From the NCBI RefSeq assembly GCF_002105465.1, contig NZ_NCSQ01000174.1:28793-92792 (forward strand): DNA of 64,000 nucleotides. The letters run 5' to 3'. Shown one piece after another: positions 1 to 8,937 of this stretch. The position numbers were made by a program, and so were the translations under genes. The stretch's first letter is position 1; each line of letters begins with the position of its first letter. The notes under the pieces are model-generated. The model ran no database searches. It was not told the DNA's origin and was given only the letters and a program-made list of their open reading frames with translations. This DNA is from Aquidulcibacter paucihalophilus. GTDB lineage: Bacteria; Pseudomonadota; Alphaproteobacteria; Caulobacterales; Aquidulcibacteraceae.

Positions 1-73
1 GGATGCCAATTTCTGCCATTTTGTGCCTGTTTCCCTCCGAAAAATTTGACGCCGCCGTCAGATTCATAAAAAC

Positions 74-95
74 TGAACATTTTGTTGATTGTTCA
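74..95. promoter_or_regulatory. TetR-type operator, copy 1 (upstream of its own regulator gene)
   Basis: An inverted repeat TGAAC-N12-GTTCA starts 47 bases before the TetR gene at 121. The same arms at the same 12-base spacing occur again at 972-993, with ATTGTTCATT identical in both right halves. The position suits autorepression by the adjacent TetR protein. The dyad is seen directly; the protein that binds it is inferred. Confidence 0.6.
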
Positions 96-120
96 TTATT
101 TTTAGTCTAAGGGGTTTCGC

Positions 121-708
121 ATGGATGACAAAGCAGAAACCCGCGATCGTATTCTGGAAGCCGCTGGCCGGCGGTTCGACCATTACGGTTACAATAAAAC
201 AACGATGTCTGAGATCGCTGCCGACCTCAAGATGTCGACGGGAAATCTGTACAGATTCTACCCTTCCAAGCTGGATATTGCCGAAGCCTTTGCCCGCGCC
301 CATGAGGTCGAGGAAGATGCCATTATGGAAGGGATTGTCGAGTCCGCCAGCCCAGCCGAAGTGCGGATGCGCGAGTTCCACCGTACGGTGCTGGAACGCA
401 CGTTCAATATGATTGATAAAAACAAGAAGCTGTTTGAGCTTGCCCAAGCGATCACCCAAGAGCGCCCAGCCTATTCAAATCGGCGGCTAGCGGCAGAGCG
501 GGTCTATCTTGAGAAAATCTTGAAAGACGGCATTGAGGAGGGATCCTTTGACCCGTGCGACAATCTCGACGAATTGGCTGAAATGATCCAATGCGCCACC
601 ATGAAGTTCCGCTTCCCTCAGCTCTATAATTGCTTCCGCATTGATATGCTCCGGCGTGAACTCGAAGGCACCATGGATTTGCTCTATCGCGGCCTTCTCA
701 AGCGCTAA
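121..708 (+). CDS. TetR/AcrR family transcriptional regulator
   Basis: A 195-residue one-component repressor with the classic TetR layout. The N-terminal helix-turn-helix spans roughly residues 7-55 (the recognition-helix region includes STGNLYRFYPSK, with the conserved LYRFYPSK seen in place of the usual LYYHFxSK). An all-helical ligand and dimer domain of about 140 residues follows. The start ATG is preceded by AAGGGG at a good distance. A dyad lies just upstream, and the same dyad lies in front of the 37-residue gene at 1061. The simplest reading is a repressor controlling itself and that mini-gene. The inducer is unknown. No efflux pump, the usual TetR partner, lies beside it. Confidence 0.9.
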   Translation: MDDKAETRDRILEAAGRRFDHYGYNKTTMSEIAADLKMSTGNLYRFYPSKLDIAEAFARAHEVEEDAIMEGIVESASPAEVRMREFHRTVLERTFNMIDKNKKLFELAQAITQERPAYSNRRLAAERVYLEKILKDGIEEGSFDPCDNLDELAEMIQCATMKFRFPQLYNCFRIDMLRRELEGTMDLLYRGLLKR

Positions 709-971
709 TCCGAAGAAGCCCTGCGCATTGCCCGCTTGGATGGGTGCGTTTTATTCCCGCCGAAACCGAAGCAAAGAGCGGGGACCCCAAAGGACTTTGC
801 GGCACGAGGTCCCCGATGGGCGGACGTCATCGGGCCCGTCAGCCTTGCGGTGAAGTTTCATCCCGAAAGCTTTGGTGCAGTCCAGTCAGGCTGCACGCCA
901 TAGGCTGTCCCCTCTAAAGACCCGCCGACACCCCTCCCAAAGCCGCTCCCTGTTTCCTTACTGCTAATTAA
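709..971. other. Non-coding stretch between tetR and the mini-gene
   Basis: No convincing gene is seen. It holds a perfect 8-base-pair inverted repeat (CGGGGACC at 779-786, GGTCCCCG at 808-815) with a smaller CAAAG/CTTTG repeat inside its loop at 788-799. It could fold as an RNA after the tetR stop codon. There is no T-run, so it is not a clear intrinsic terminator. Confidence 0.5.
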
Positions 972-993
972 TGAACGATGTGCAAATTGTTCA
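972..993. promoter_or_regulatory. TetR-type operator, copy 2 (upstream of the mini-gene)
   Basis: The second TGAAC-N12-GTTCA dyad matches copy 1 (74-95) in arms and spacing. It ends directly against the -35 box of the promoter at 994-1022. A bound dimer would hinder RNA polymerase. The geometry is seen directly; regulation by the TetR encoded at 121 is inferred. Confidence 0.6.
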
Positions 994-1022
994 TTGACAA
1001 GCGTGCAGCGTTTTTCTATATA
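994..1022 (+). promoter_or_regulatory. Near-consensus housekeeping (sigma-70 type) promoter
   Basis: TTGACA at 994-999 is followed after exactly 17 bases by TATATA at 1017-1022. The expected transcription start lies near 1029, giving a leader of about 30 bases before the ATG at 1061. This is the best -35/-10 pair noticed in the window. Confidence 0.75.
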
Positions 1023-1060
1023 GACTGCATAAACACACAAAACAGAAACGGATCCTCCCC

Positions 1061-1174
1061 ATGACCAACACAAATTCGAACCCACATCTCTGGAGCTTAA
1101 CCTTGGCAGCCTTCCTCGTGCTCTCCATCCTCGCCCCAGTTGGCGAATTGGCAGCCCGGGCAGCTGGCTACTAA
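1061..1174 (+). CDS. 37-residue single-span membrane protein (novel mini-gene)
   Basis: The frame reads MTNTNSNPHLWSLTLAAF and continues to a TAA at 1172-1174. A short polar N-terminus (about 9 residues) is followed by one hydrophobic segment (about residues 10-27) and a short tail ending AARAAGY. The gene has a strong promoter, a TetR-type operator against that promoter, and a clean intrinsic terminator at 1265-1291. It is therefore a complete transcription unit with nothing else in it. The ribosome-binding site is weak (GGATCC about 6 bases upstream). I do not recognise the protein. It could be a membrane-stress peptide, a modulator of a membrane complex or a toxin-like peptide. The transcription signals, rather than homology, make it credible. 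Confidence 0.6.
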   Translation: MTNTNSNPHLWSLTLAAFLVLSILAPVGELAARAAGY

Positions 1175-1264
1175 GCCCAGAACATCGGGCTTCGGCCCAA
1201 GCCTTCTAGCCAACCTTTTCCCAAGCCCCACGTCTCCCCCCCCCAAAATCGGACGTGCTACTCC

Positions 1265-1298
1265 GCCGCCAAAGCCCCCCGCTTTGGCGGCATTTTCC
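1265..1298 (+). terminator. Intrinsic terminator after the mini-gene
   Basis: An 11-base-pair perfect stem (GCCGCCAAAGC at 1265-1275, GCTTTGGCGGC at 1281-1291) has a five-C loop and is followed by ATTTTCC. It lies 91 bases after the mini-gene stop and before the glycosyltransferase gene. Confidence 0.75.
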
Positions 1299-1367
1299 TG
1301 TGTGAAGCGCTAGACTTGGTAAGGAATGAGCGACCCTTTTGTGCGATAAGGTGAGCAGGAAGCGGGG

Positions 1368-2375
1368 GTGCCGAAGCGTCACGCCTGCCAAAGAGGCAGA
1401 TATCAAGTGACCAAAACGGCGTCTGAGGCACCCATTATCAGCGTGATCATCCCAACCTTTCACCGGCCAGACGGTGCCTTGGCGGCGGTGCGCTCCATTC
1501 TGGGTCAAGAAAATGCGCCATCGCTGGAGATCATTCTGGTCGATAATGATGCCAAACAATCCTGCAAAGCCACGGCAGACCTCTTGGCACAAGAGGTGGG
1601 TCAAACGCCCTTCATCTATGCGGTCGAGCCCGCCGCCGGGGTCGCCAATGCACGCAACAAGGCCGTCAGCCTTGCGCGCGGTGCCTTCATCGCCTTCCTG
1701 GATGATGATGAAGTGGCCAAGCCAAATTGGCTGGCTAATCTGGTCAGAGCGCAACAGGAGACGGGTGCGGATGTGGTGTTTGGCCCGATTGAAGCCCGCT
1801 TGCCCGTTGAGCACAACGTGCCGCACACCTATTTTCAAAACTTCTTTTCCCGCAGACTTGATGGGCCAACGCGCTTGATCGACATTCCTTATGGCTGCGG
1901 CAATTGTTTTTTAAAGCGCGAAACCGTCTTCACCAAGGCAGAGCCCTTCAACCCGGCTGCCAATGAAACCGGGGGCGAGGATGATATTTTATGGCGCGAA
2001 GTGGTGGCCAAAGGTGGCCGGTTCGGCTGGGCTGAGGATGCATGGGTCTATGAAGACGTGCCACCCAGCCGGGCGACTTGGGCCTATCTGACCAAGCGTG
2101 CCTTTGCCTTTGGCCATAACACCACCGGCCAATGGTATCATCGGGCCGACCGGGATTATGGGCGCATGGTGTTTTCCATGGTCAAAGGCGTGGCGCAGGC
2201 GCTGGCGCTGGCACCCTTGGTCGCCCTCTTATGGGTGACCCGGCATGAGCGTTTAGCTTGGGCCTATGACAAGATGTGGCGCGGGCTTGGCAAAGTCTTT
2301 TGGTTTGGGCCGTTCCGGGTTGGCTTCTACGGTGCCGCCGCAGAGAAAAAGCAAGTGGCTGCCCAAAAGGCCTAA
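1368..2375 (+). CDS. Family 2 glycosyltransferase (GT-A fold)
   Basis: A 335-residue inverting GT2 enzyme that transfers a sugar from a nucleotide-sugar, probably to a cell-surface glycan. The N-terminal beta-strand and nucleotide-binding region ([12 protein letters not shown], about residues 27-38), the metal-binding triad FLDDDEV near residue 112, and the acceptor-side GGEDDILW motif near residue 203 are all present. One hydrophobic stretch near residues 268-285 may anchor it to the membrane. The start is ambiguous: GTG at 1368 has AGGAAG five bases upstream, while a second in-frame GTG at 1407 has AGAGG and would remove 13 polar residues. Its 3' end overlaps convergent tsaD by four bases. 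Sugar and acceptor cannot be told from sequence. Confidence 0.88.
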   Translation: MPKRHACQRGRYQVTKTASEAPIISVIIPTFHRPDGALAAVRSILGQENAPSLEIILVDNDAKQSCKATADLLAQEVGQTPFIYAVEPAAGVANARNKAVSLARGAFIAFLDDDEVAKPNWLANLVRAQQETGADVVFGPIEARLPVEHNVPHTYFQNFFSRRLDGPTRLIDIPYGCGNCFLKRETVFTKAEPFNPAANETGGEDDILWREVVAKGGRFGWAEDAWVYEDVPPSRATWAYLTKRAFAFGHNTTGQWYHRADRDYGRMVFSMVKGVAQALALAPLVALLWVTRHERLAWAYDKMWRGLGKVFWFGPFRVGFYGAAAEKKQVAAQKA

Positions 2376-3481
2376 GCCTTCGCCCCCTTACGCCCCGTCT
2401 TATACATGGGGGCAGCGCGCGCAGCTTCGCCATCCAAGGGCCAGCGCGGACGGGCTGGCGCATCCAAATCATCCGACAGGCCTTGGGCCAAACGCTCTGC
2501 CCCGGCAAGGGCAATCATCGCAGCATTATCGCCACAATAGGCCAAGGCCGGGGCGAAAAAGGACCAGCCAAACGTGTCGCATAATGCTTCTAATCGGCTG
2601 CGCAGCGTTAGATTGGCTGCCACCCCGCCTGCGACGACAAAGCGGCCAGTCTGCCCCTCTGGCAGCGCCATGGCCGTGATGGCCTGACGCGTGCGATCCA
2701 CCAAAACATCGCCAACAGCGGCCTGAAAACTGGCACAAAGATCGGCAATATCCTGCTCCGTAACGGTGCCCAACGCCGCTGCCTCACGCGCAACCGCCGT
2801 CTTGAGGCCGGCAAAGGAAAAGTCGCAGCCGGGCCGGCCCTTAAGGGGGCGGGGCAAGTCAAACCGTTTGGGGTCCCCCGTCCGCGCCGCCCGCTCTACC
2901 GCTGGCCCACCGGGATAGCCTAGCCCTAAAACTTTTGCGGTCTTGTCAAAAGCCTCGCCCACCGCATCATCAATCGTCGAGCCCAAGCGTTCACACGCAT
3001 CCAGCCCGCCAACCCGCAAGAGCTGGCAATGCCCGCCCGACACCAGCAGCAATAGGTAAGGAAAGGGCACATCGGCTTCCAACCGGGGCGAGAGGGCATG
3101 GCCTTCCAAATGATTGACCGCCACCAGGGGCAAGTTGCGCGCCAAGGAAATGGCCTTACCCGTCAACAGGCCCACCATCACCCCACCAATCAGGCCAGGC
3201 CCTGCAGTTGCCGCCACGCCGGTTAAATCTTGGAAGCCGAGGCCTGCCTGGGTCATGGCCTGATGGATCACATGGTCAATCACCTCAACATGGGCGCGGG
3301 CTGCAATCTCGGGCACCACCCCGCCATAGGGCGCATGGGCCTCAATCTGACTGGCGATAATGCTGGACAAAACCCGCGCCCGACCATTCTGCAAAGCCAC
3401 CACAGCCGCAGCAGTTTCATCGCAACTGGTTTCCAGTCCAAGGACGATTTGTGGATCAGAAGTGGGTATCTGTCGGCTCAT
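2372..3481 (-). CDS. tsaD: tRNA N6-adenosine threonylcarbamoyltransferase
   Basis: TsaD transfers the threonylcarbamoyl group from TC-AMP to A37 of ANN-decoding tRNAs (t6A synthesis), working with TsaB and TsaE in the cytoplasm. The 369-residue protein has the ASKHA nucleotide-binding signature [15 protein letters not shown] near the N-terminus, the iron-binding HLEGH motif (His124, His128), VSGGHCQL, and the C-terminal GGVAAN segment. The length suits alphaproteobacterial TsaD. The ATG at 3481 has CGGAG a few bases upstream. It is divergent from hemC with a 50-base shared control region, an arrangement common in alphaproteobacteria. Confidence 0.97.
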   Translation of the reverse strand: MSRQIPTSDPQIVLGLETSCDETAAAVVALQNGRARVLSSIIASQIEAHAPYGGVVPEIAARAHVEVIDHVIHQAMTQAGLGFQDLTGVAATAGPGLIGGVMVGLLTGKAISLARNLPLVAVNHLEGHALSPRLEADVPFPYLLLLVSGGHCQLLRVGGLDACERLGSTIDDAVGEAFDKTAKVLGLGYPGGPAVERAARTGDPKRFDLPRPLKGRPGCDFSFAGLKTAVAREAAALGTVTEQDIADLCASFQAAVGDVLVDRTRQAITAMALPEGQTGRFVVAGGVAANLTLRSRLEALCDTFGWSFFAPALAYCGDNAAMIALAGAERLAQGLSDDLDAPARPRWPLDGEAARAAPMYKTGRKGAKA

Positions 3482-3531
3482 GCTGGCTCCGAAGCTTGAC
3501 CTGCCTTGCCACTAGGGGTGATTAGTAAGAG

Positions 3532-4497
3532 ATGCAACGCTCTGAACTGGAACCTATCATGCGCATTGGTGCTCGCGGCTCTCCTCTTTCGCTGGCCCAG
3601 ACCGGCCAACTGCGCGCCCTATTGGCCAAAGCGCTGGGAATTCCAAGCGCCGAGATAGACGATAAGCTTCCCATCGTGCCAATCACCACGACAGGCGACC
3701 GCATTCAGGATCGGCCTTTAAGCGAAGCGGGCGGCAAAGGTCTGTTCACCAAGGAGCTTGATGATGCGTTGTTGGATGGCCGGATTGATTGTGCCATTCA
3801 CTCCCTCAAGGACGTGCCGACCCAATTGCCAGATGGCATCGTGCTATTGGCAGGACCTGAACGAGAGAACCGCCGCGATGCGTTGGTGACCGTTTCAGGT
3901 GCCGGGCTTGAGGATCTCAAGCACGGAGCGGTGATCGGCTCTGCCAGTCTGCGACGGGCCGCGCAATTGCTGCATGCCCGCCCGGATCTGACCATCGTCT
4001 CGTTACGCGGCAATGTCGGCACGCGGCTTGAGAAACTGAAGGCAGGCCAATGCGATGCAACCCTGTTGGCAGCCGCAGGCTTGGCGCGACTGGGCTTTAG
4101 CGATGTGCCCCATGTCTTGTTGGACCCCGTCGCCATGCCGCCAGCTATCGGCCAAGGCGCGTTGGCCATTACAGCGCGCGCAGGCGATACGGCAACGGCA
4201 GCAGCCTTTGCCAAGATCGCAGACCCTGTAACCGAGATTGAAGTGGCCGCCGAGCGGGCCTTCCTGACCGCCCTAGACGGGTCGTGCCGCACCGCCATTG
4301 GTGCGCTGGCAAGCTTGGACGCCTCGGGCACATTGACCTTTATCGGTGAAGCCTTGCAGGCCGATGGGCAAGAGCGGTGGCGCCTTGATGGGTCCCTTGC
4401 CCATGCCACAAAAGATAAGGCCGAGGCGCTGGGCACAGAGCTGGGCCAAAAGGTCAAGCACATGGCTGGCAATGCCTTCGCAGGGGCGCATGGATGA
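3532..4497 (+). CDS. hemC: Hydroxymethylbilane synthase (porphobilinogen deaminase)
   Basis: Polymerises four porphobilinogen molecules into hydroxymethylbilane in haem synthesis. The 321-residue protein starts its core with MRIGARGSPLSLAQTGQ, contains KDVPTQLP and SLRRAAQLL, and carries the dipyrromethane cofactor cysteine in LDGSCRTAIGA (about residue 252). The first ATG (3532) adds nine residues before the conserved core; the internal ATG at 3559 would match most family members more closely. Neither has a strong ribosome-binding site. It is the first gene of hemC-hemD-mic60-hemY, and its stop overlaps the hemD start. Confidence 0.96.
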   Translation: MQRSELEPIMRIGARGSPLSLAQTGQLRALLAKALGIPSAEIDDKLPIVPITTTGDRIQDRPLSEAGGKGLFTKELDDALLDGRIDCAIHSLKDVPTQLPDGIVLLAGPERENRRDALVTVSGAGLEDLKHGAVIGSASLRRAAQLLHARPDLTIVSLRGNVGTRLEKLKAGQCDATLLAAAGLARLGFSDVPHVLLDPVAMPPAIGQGALAITARAGDTATAAAFAKIADPVTEIEVAAERAFLTALDGSCRTAIGALASLDASGTLTFIGEALQADGQERWRLDGSLAHATKDKAEALGTELGQKVKHMAGNAFAGAHG

Positions 4498-5218
4498 GAT
4501 GAAAGCCTGTGTGATTACGCGGACGGAACCCGGGGCCCATGCCACTGCAGAGGCGGTGCGTGACCTTGGACTGAGCCCGCTAATCATGCCAGCAGCTCGG
4601 GTGGAAATCACCCCTGCCACCCTCGACCTTGACGGCGTACAAGCATTGTTGATGACCAGTGCGGCGGCTGCCCGAGCCATTCAGGTGACTGAGACGCTGA
4701 AGGCCTTGCCCCTGTATGCGGTTGGCGATGCCACGGCCGAAGCAGCCATTGCGGCGGGCTTTGAAACGGTGATTTCTGCCGGTGGCGACGGGGCGACTTT
4801 GGCGGTCTTGGCTGCCGACCGCATGAGCCCCAGGCGGGGCGCCTTATTGCACTTGCGGGGCCGGGAAGTGGCGGGCGATGTGACAGGCATGTTGCGCGCC
4901 TGTGGTTTTGAAGCGCGCCATGTGGAGGTGTATGCCACCCATGACCATCCTGATTTCAAAGCCAATATTGTGGCCCTGTTGGCCAAAGACAGCGGCTTTA
5001 TCCTGATCCATTCGCCTGCAGGGGCACGCAGGCTTGCTTCTGCTGTAAGCGAACGTGGGGTGGGTTTGGCGGCATGGCGCATTGTGGGCCTGTCGGCTGC
5101 TTGCATTAAGCCTCTGGAAGAATTGGGTTTTAAGTCAACCCACGTCGCGGAAACACCCGATGAAGAAGCGCTGATGGATGCCTTGCGTGACGAAGTTGAG
5201 AAACAAAGCCTTGAGTGA
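4490..5218 (+). CDS. hemD: Uroporphyrinogen-III synthase
   Basis: Cyclises hydroxymethylbilane with inversion of ring D to give uroporphyrinogen III. The 242-residue protein begins MDEMKACVITRTEPGAHATA and shows the two-domain HemD pattern, with DLGLSPLIMPAARVEITP in the first domain and a GATLAVLAADR-type segment in the second. HemD is poorly conserved, so position directly after hemC is the main support. The start was placed at the ATG at 4490, which overlaps the hemC stop; the ATG at 4499 is an alternative. The reading frame stays open upstream inside hemC but is not expected to be used. Confidence 0.93.
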   Translation: MDEMKACVITRTEPGAHATAEAVRDLGLSPLIMPAARVEITPATLDLDGVQALLMTSAAAARAIQVTETLKALPLYAVGDATAEAAIAAGFETVISAGGDGATLAVLAADRMSPRRGALLHLRGREVAGDVTGMLRACGFEARHVEVYATHDHPDFKANIVALLAKDSGFILIHSPAGARRLASAVSERGVGLAAWRIVGLSAACIKPLEELGFKSTHVAETPDEEALMDALRDEVEKQSLE

Positions 5219-5245
5219 ATGGGCGCAGCAGAGTTTAACTAGAGT

Positions 5246-6580
5246 ATGGCTGAAGAAAAAATTCCCCCAGACCCGCTTGATTCGACTGTAACGCCAGAGC
5301 CGAAGGCTGAAAAAAGGCCGGTTTCAGACCCGTTTTTGGATGCCCAATTGCGGGCAGGTAGCGCGATGAGCTCTAAAACGGCGGAGTCAGGCGTCAGCGC
5401 GCCGGTCTTTCCAACAACGCCCAGCGAAACGACGCGCGGGCGGAGCGGTGGGGTTGGGCTTTTCACCGTCCTGCTATTCTCCACGGCCGCAGCCTGCGGT
5501 GGTGCCGTTTTGGCGCTGGTTGCCTTAAGCCAGCCAAACATGATGAAGCAGATCGGATTGGGCCAATTGGTTGCGCCAGACCAAAGTGAGTCTGGCGCGC
5601 AAGTCGCCGCTGTTGCGGCACGCTTGGCCGCCCTGGAGGGGCGGGTCTCTCGCCTTGAGGGAGCAAAGCCTGCTGCCGCCCAAACCCAACCACCCGGACC
5701 AGCTGACCCCGCTGCACCTGCCGCTGCACCTGCCCCTTCAACAGCCCCTGCACCAACCGTGGATACGGCTGCTTTAGAAGGCGAACTCAAAGGGGTTTCA
5801 GGCCGGGTTACCGCCATCGAGACACGTCTAGCGGCCTTGGACCCAACGGGAGCAGGTGGGGCCATCATCGCCAGTCTGCAGGCTGAAATTGCGGGCCTGA
5901 AAATCATGGTCCAAACCCTGCAAAGCCAAGCCGCCCAAGCCCCATCACCCGGCGTGACCTTTGCCGTTATTAATCTGGTTGAAGCAGCCAGCAGGCCTGG
6001 CCCCTTCTGGCCCGAATTTGAAACGGTGCGCGCGGCCTTGCCGGGCTTGCCCGAAGTGGCGGCCTTAGAGGATTTTGCCCGCAAGGGCGTACCGACCCGG
6101 ACGCTGTTGCAAGAACGCTTCACTGCGCTGGAACCCGCCATTGTTGCCAGCGACCGCGCCGCCCAAAAGGAAAGCGGCTTTTGGGGTTGGATCAAGGGCT
6201 TTTTTGCCGATCTGGTGCGGGTGGAAAAAGTGGCCGATATCAATGGCACCAGCGCCCAGTCCAGCTTGTTGCGGGCCAAAGTGAAACTGGATCAGGGTGA
6301 TCTGGCTGCTGCTGTGGAAGAAGTGAAGGCCATCAGCCCTGCCCCGGAAGTCGTCACCGAATGGATCACCGGGGCACAAAATCGCTTGGCCTTAGAGAGC
6401 CGCTTGGCTGCCGTACGAGGTGCGGTTGAGCGGGGTACACGCGCCCCGCCGCCGCAAGCAGCAAACCCCGCGCCAGCGGCTGCAAATAGCGCCCCGATTG
6501 GCATTATTCCTGCAACCCCCGGCCCTGTTGGGGCTCCTAAAGCGCCTCCTGCCCCACAAAAGCAAGGAAACCTGCCATGA
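5246..6580 (+). CDS. Mitofilin (Mic60)-family inner-membrane protein
   Basis: A 444-residue membrane-anchored protein. A proline-rich cytoplasmic N-terminus of about 70 residues is followed by one transmembrane segment (about residues 73-95, GLFTVLLFSTAAACGGAVLAL), a coiled-coil and Ala/Pro-rich linker (about 115-235), and a conserved helical C-terminal region with EFETVRAALPGLPEV and the mitofilin-like LRAKVKLDQGDLAAAVEEV. A final Ala/Pro tail completes it. Alphaproteobacterial mitofilin genes are known to sit beside haem genes, and the bacterial protein shapes intracytoplasmic membranes and contacts the outer membrane. Placement between hemD and hemY fits. In gammaproteobacteria the same slot holds HemX, a possible relative. 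The stop overlaps the hemY start (ATGA). Confidence 0.82.
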   Translation: MAEEKIPPDPLDSTVTPEPKAEKRPVSDPFLDAQLRAGSAMSSKTAESGVSAPVFPTTPSETTRGRSGGVGLFTVLLFSTAAACGGAVLALVALSQPNMMKQIGLGQLVAPDQSESGAQVAAVAARLAALEGRVSRLEGAKPAAAQTQPPGPADPAAPAAAPAPSTAPAPTVDTAALEGELKGVSGRVTAIETRLAALDPTGAGGAIIASLQAEIAGLKIMVQTLQSQAAQAPSPGVTFAVINLVEAASRPGPFWPEFETVRAALPGLPEVAALEDFARKGVPTRTLLQERFTALEPAIVASDRAAQKESGFWGWIKGFFADLVRVEKVADINGTSAQSSLLRAKVKLDQGDLAAAVEEVKAISPAPEVVTEWITGAQNRLALESRLAAVRGAVERGTRAPPPQAANPAPAAANSAPIGIIPATPGPVGAPKAPPAPQKQGNLP

Positions 6581-8079
6581 AACTGATCCGATTGATCGTC
6601 CTGATCATTTTGGGACTAGCCATGCTGGCAGGCTTTATCTTTCTGGCCATCCAGCCCGGCGAGATTGTCTATAATGATGGCCTGAGTAAGGTCAGCGTCA
6701 GTCCGGGCGTTGCTGCTGCGATCTTGATGGGCATTACCATTCTGATGACGGCAACTTGGGGCTTTATCGGCTGGCTGTGGAGCTTGCCCGGACGCATGAA
6801 GCGCGCGCAACAGGAAAATGCGCGCAAAAAATGTTTGGACACATTGGGTCTGTCCATGGCCGCCTTTGAGGCCGGTGAGATTTCAGAAGCGCGCCGTCAG
6901 GCGCAAAAGGCCTTGGGCTTTGCCCCCGATGCCGCCAGTGCGAAATTCTTGGCCGCCAAGTCTGCTGTTGTGGCGGGCGACGGGGCAGCTGGCGAGCGCC
7001 TCTATGGCGAACTGACCGATGTGGCGGGCTATGGCGTTGCCGCCCGCCGGGGCTTGGCAGAGCTTGCCCTTAATCGTGGCAATCTGGCCGCAGCCATTTC
7101 CCATGCGGAAGCCGCGTTGCAAAGCTCGAAAAAGGCACCTTGGCCTGCTGAATTCCTGTTTAACCGCCGTGTCTTGGCGGCCGATTGGGATGGCGCATTG
7201 GCTGCGCTCGATGATGCCGAGAAGCGTGGCTTGGTTGGTCAAAAGACGGCGACGCGCAGACGGGCTGTGGTTTTGGCCGCCGCGGCGCACCGGGCAGAGC
7301 GCATGATGGAGCCAGCCCAAGCGCTTGAACTTGCCCAACGCGCCAGCAAATTCGCGGCAGGCTTTGCCCCTGCTGCTGTGATGGCCGCCCGCCTGCAAGC
7401 CATTATTGGGAAGCAATGGCAGGCAGCAGGAACCTTGGAATCCGCGTGGGAAGCCTCGCCCCACCCTGCTTTGGCGATTGCCTATAAGGATCTGAAGAGC
7501 GAAGAAAGCCCACAAACCCAAGCCCGCTGGCTGGATGGGCTGATCCGCCTCAACCCCAATCATCGCGAAAGCCGCATTCTGGCAGTTGAGCAGGCTTTAT
7601 TGAGCCAAGATGCGGTGACGGCGATCCAAGCCTTAGAACCTTTATTGGCCGAGCGGCCTACCTCCCGGATTCTGGCCCTGCGCGCGGCTGCGGCCAAAGC
7701 CTCGGGCGATGAAGCAGGCGCGCGGGAATGGTTGGCAAAGGGCTCTAACGCCCCGCGTGAACCAGACTGGTCAGACCTTGATCCCGATGGCAGCGCCTTT
7801 GCCTATGAGGATGCCGATTGGGCGCGTTTAATCGAATCCTATGGCGAGCGCGGCCTATTGATCCATCCCCGCCTTGAACGCTCTGATACCGAGCGCTTGG
7901 TCGCTCCAGAGCTTGCGGCCTTGACTGAACGCACCTTAGCCACCCGCGTCGCCAGTGGCGAGGCAGAGCCTATGGTGCCCGATGATCCAGGGATTGGCGC
8001 GTTTGACGGCTTGGGCGCTGACGAGGATACGGATGAAGATACGGCAAGTTCTGCCAAAAAGTCGTGGTTGAAATTCTAG
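6577..8079 (+). CDS. hemY: HemY-type tetratricopeptide membrane protein
   Basis: A 500-residue protein with two N-terminal membrane segments (about residues 4-25 and 44-68) followed by a long TPR-like helical domain (AFEAGEISEARRQAQKAL and similar repeats to about residue 400) and an acidic tail with DADEDTDEDT-like composition. It belongs to the HemY N-terminal domain family of haem operons. It is not the Bacillus protoporphyrinogen oxidase of the same name, and its biochemical role is unsettled. A four-base overlap with the mitofilin gene implies translational coupling. Confidence 0.9.
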   Translation: MKLIRLIVLIILGLAMLAGFIFLAIQPGEIVYNDGLSKVSVSPGVAAAILMGITILMTATWGFIGWLWSLPGRMKRAQQENARKKCLDTLGLSMAAFEAGEISEARRQAQKALGFAPDAASAKFLAAKSAVVAGDGAAGERLYGELTDVAGYGVAARRGLAELALNRGNLAAAISHAEAALQSSKKAPWPAEFLFNRRVLAADWDGALAALDDAEKRGLVGQKTATRRRAVVLAAAAHRAERMMEPAQALELAQRASKFAAGFAPAAVMAARLQAIIGKQWQAAGTLESAWEASPHPALAIAYKDLKSEESPQTQARWLDGLIRLNPNHRESRILAVEQALLSQDAVTAIQALEPLLAERPTSRILALRAAAAKASGDEAGAREWLAKGSNAPREPDWSDLDPDGSAFAYEDADWARLIESYGERGLLIHPRLERSDTERLVAPELAALTERTLATRVASGEAEPMVPDDPGIGAFDGLGADEDTDEDTASSAKKSWLKF

Positions 8080-8085
8080 TCTGGC

Positions 8086-8937
8086 TTAAACGGCAACCGC
8101 GGCCTTAATGTGCGGGTGGGCTTGATAGCCCTCCAGCTTGAAATCCTCATAGCTGAAGCCGAACAGGTCTGTGATCTCTGGATTGAGCACCATGCGCGGC
8201 AGGGCCATAGGCTCACGCGAGATTTGCAACCGCGCTTGATCCAAATGGTTCAGATACAAATGCGCATCGCCCAATGTATGCACAAATGTGCCCGGTTTCA
8301 GGCCCGTCACTTGTGCGAGCATCAGGGTCAATAAGGCATAGGACGCGATATTGAAGGGTACGCCCAAAAACACATCGGCCGAGCGTTGGTATAATTGGCA
8401 ACTCAATTTGCCATCGGTAGAGACGTGGAACTGGAACAAACAATGGCAGGGCGGCAGCGCCATATCGTCGACATCGGCTGGATTCCAAGCCGAAATCACA
8501 TGGCGACGCGACCAAGGGTTGGACTTCAGATTGCCAACCAATTGGCTGATCTGGTCGATAGAGCGGCCATCAGGTGCGGCCCAAGACCGCCATTGCTTGC
8601 CGTAAACCGGGCCCAGCTCGCCTTCAGCATCTGCCCATTCATCCCAGATCGAACAGCCATTTTCTTTAAGCCAAGCAATATTGGTTTCCCCGCGCAGGAA
8701 CCATAAGAGCTCAATAATGATGGAGCGTGTGTGCAGCTTCTTGGTGGTGAGAAGGGGAAAGCCATCGGCTAAATCAAACCGCATCTGCCGCCCAAACACA
8801 CCCAAGGTGCCGGTGCCCGTACGGTCTTCCCGCTTTTGGCCATTTTCCAATATATCAGCCAGCAAGGCCTGATAGACACGGTCGGCATGGGTGGCAGGAA
8901 CAGTCTCTGTCGCGGGGGAAAAATGTCCATCAGCCAT
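8086..8937 (-). CDS. thyA: Thymidylate synthase (folate-dependent)
   Basis: Methylates dUMP to dTMP with 5,10-methylenetetrahydrofolate. The 283-residue protein has the paired arginines [10 protein letters not shown] (about 144-145), the catalytic cysteine in [12 protein letters not shown] (Cys164), and [12 protein letters not shown]. The frame extends upstream to 9090, but that extension has no family counterpart and would precede the normal N-terminus by 51 residues. The ATG at 8937 has AGGA upstream and gives a length close to known ThyA. The gene ends seven bases from hemY, convergently. Confidence 0.96.
   Translation of the reverse strand: MADGHFSPATETVPATHADRVYQALLADILENGQKREDRTGTGTLGVFGRQMRFDLADGFPLLTTKKLHTRSIIIELLWFLRGETNIAWLKENGCSIWDEWADAEGELGPVYGKQWRSWAAPDGRSIDQISQLVGNLKSNPWSRRHVISAWNPADVDDMALPPCHCLFQFHVSTDGKLSCQLYQRSADVFLGVPFNIASYALLTLMLAQVTGLKPGTFVHTLGDAHLYLNHLDQARLQISREPMALPRMVLNPEITDLFGFSYEDFKLEGYQAHPHIKAAVAV

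Noticed and set aside
858..1085. 75-codon minus-strand frame in the tetR/mini-gene gap
   Set aside because: It covers the operator, promoter and mini-gene start on the other strand, and has no ribosome-binding site or family pattern.
5239..6279. 346-codon minus-strand frame opposite the mitofilin gene
   Set aside because: Low-complexity Ala/Ser/Thr product antisense to a clear coding gene; a composition effect.
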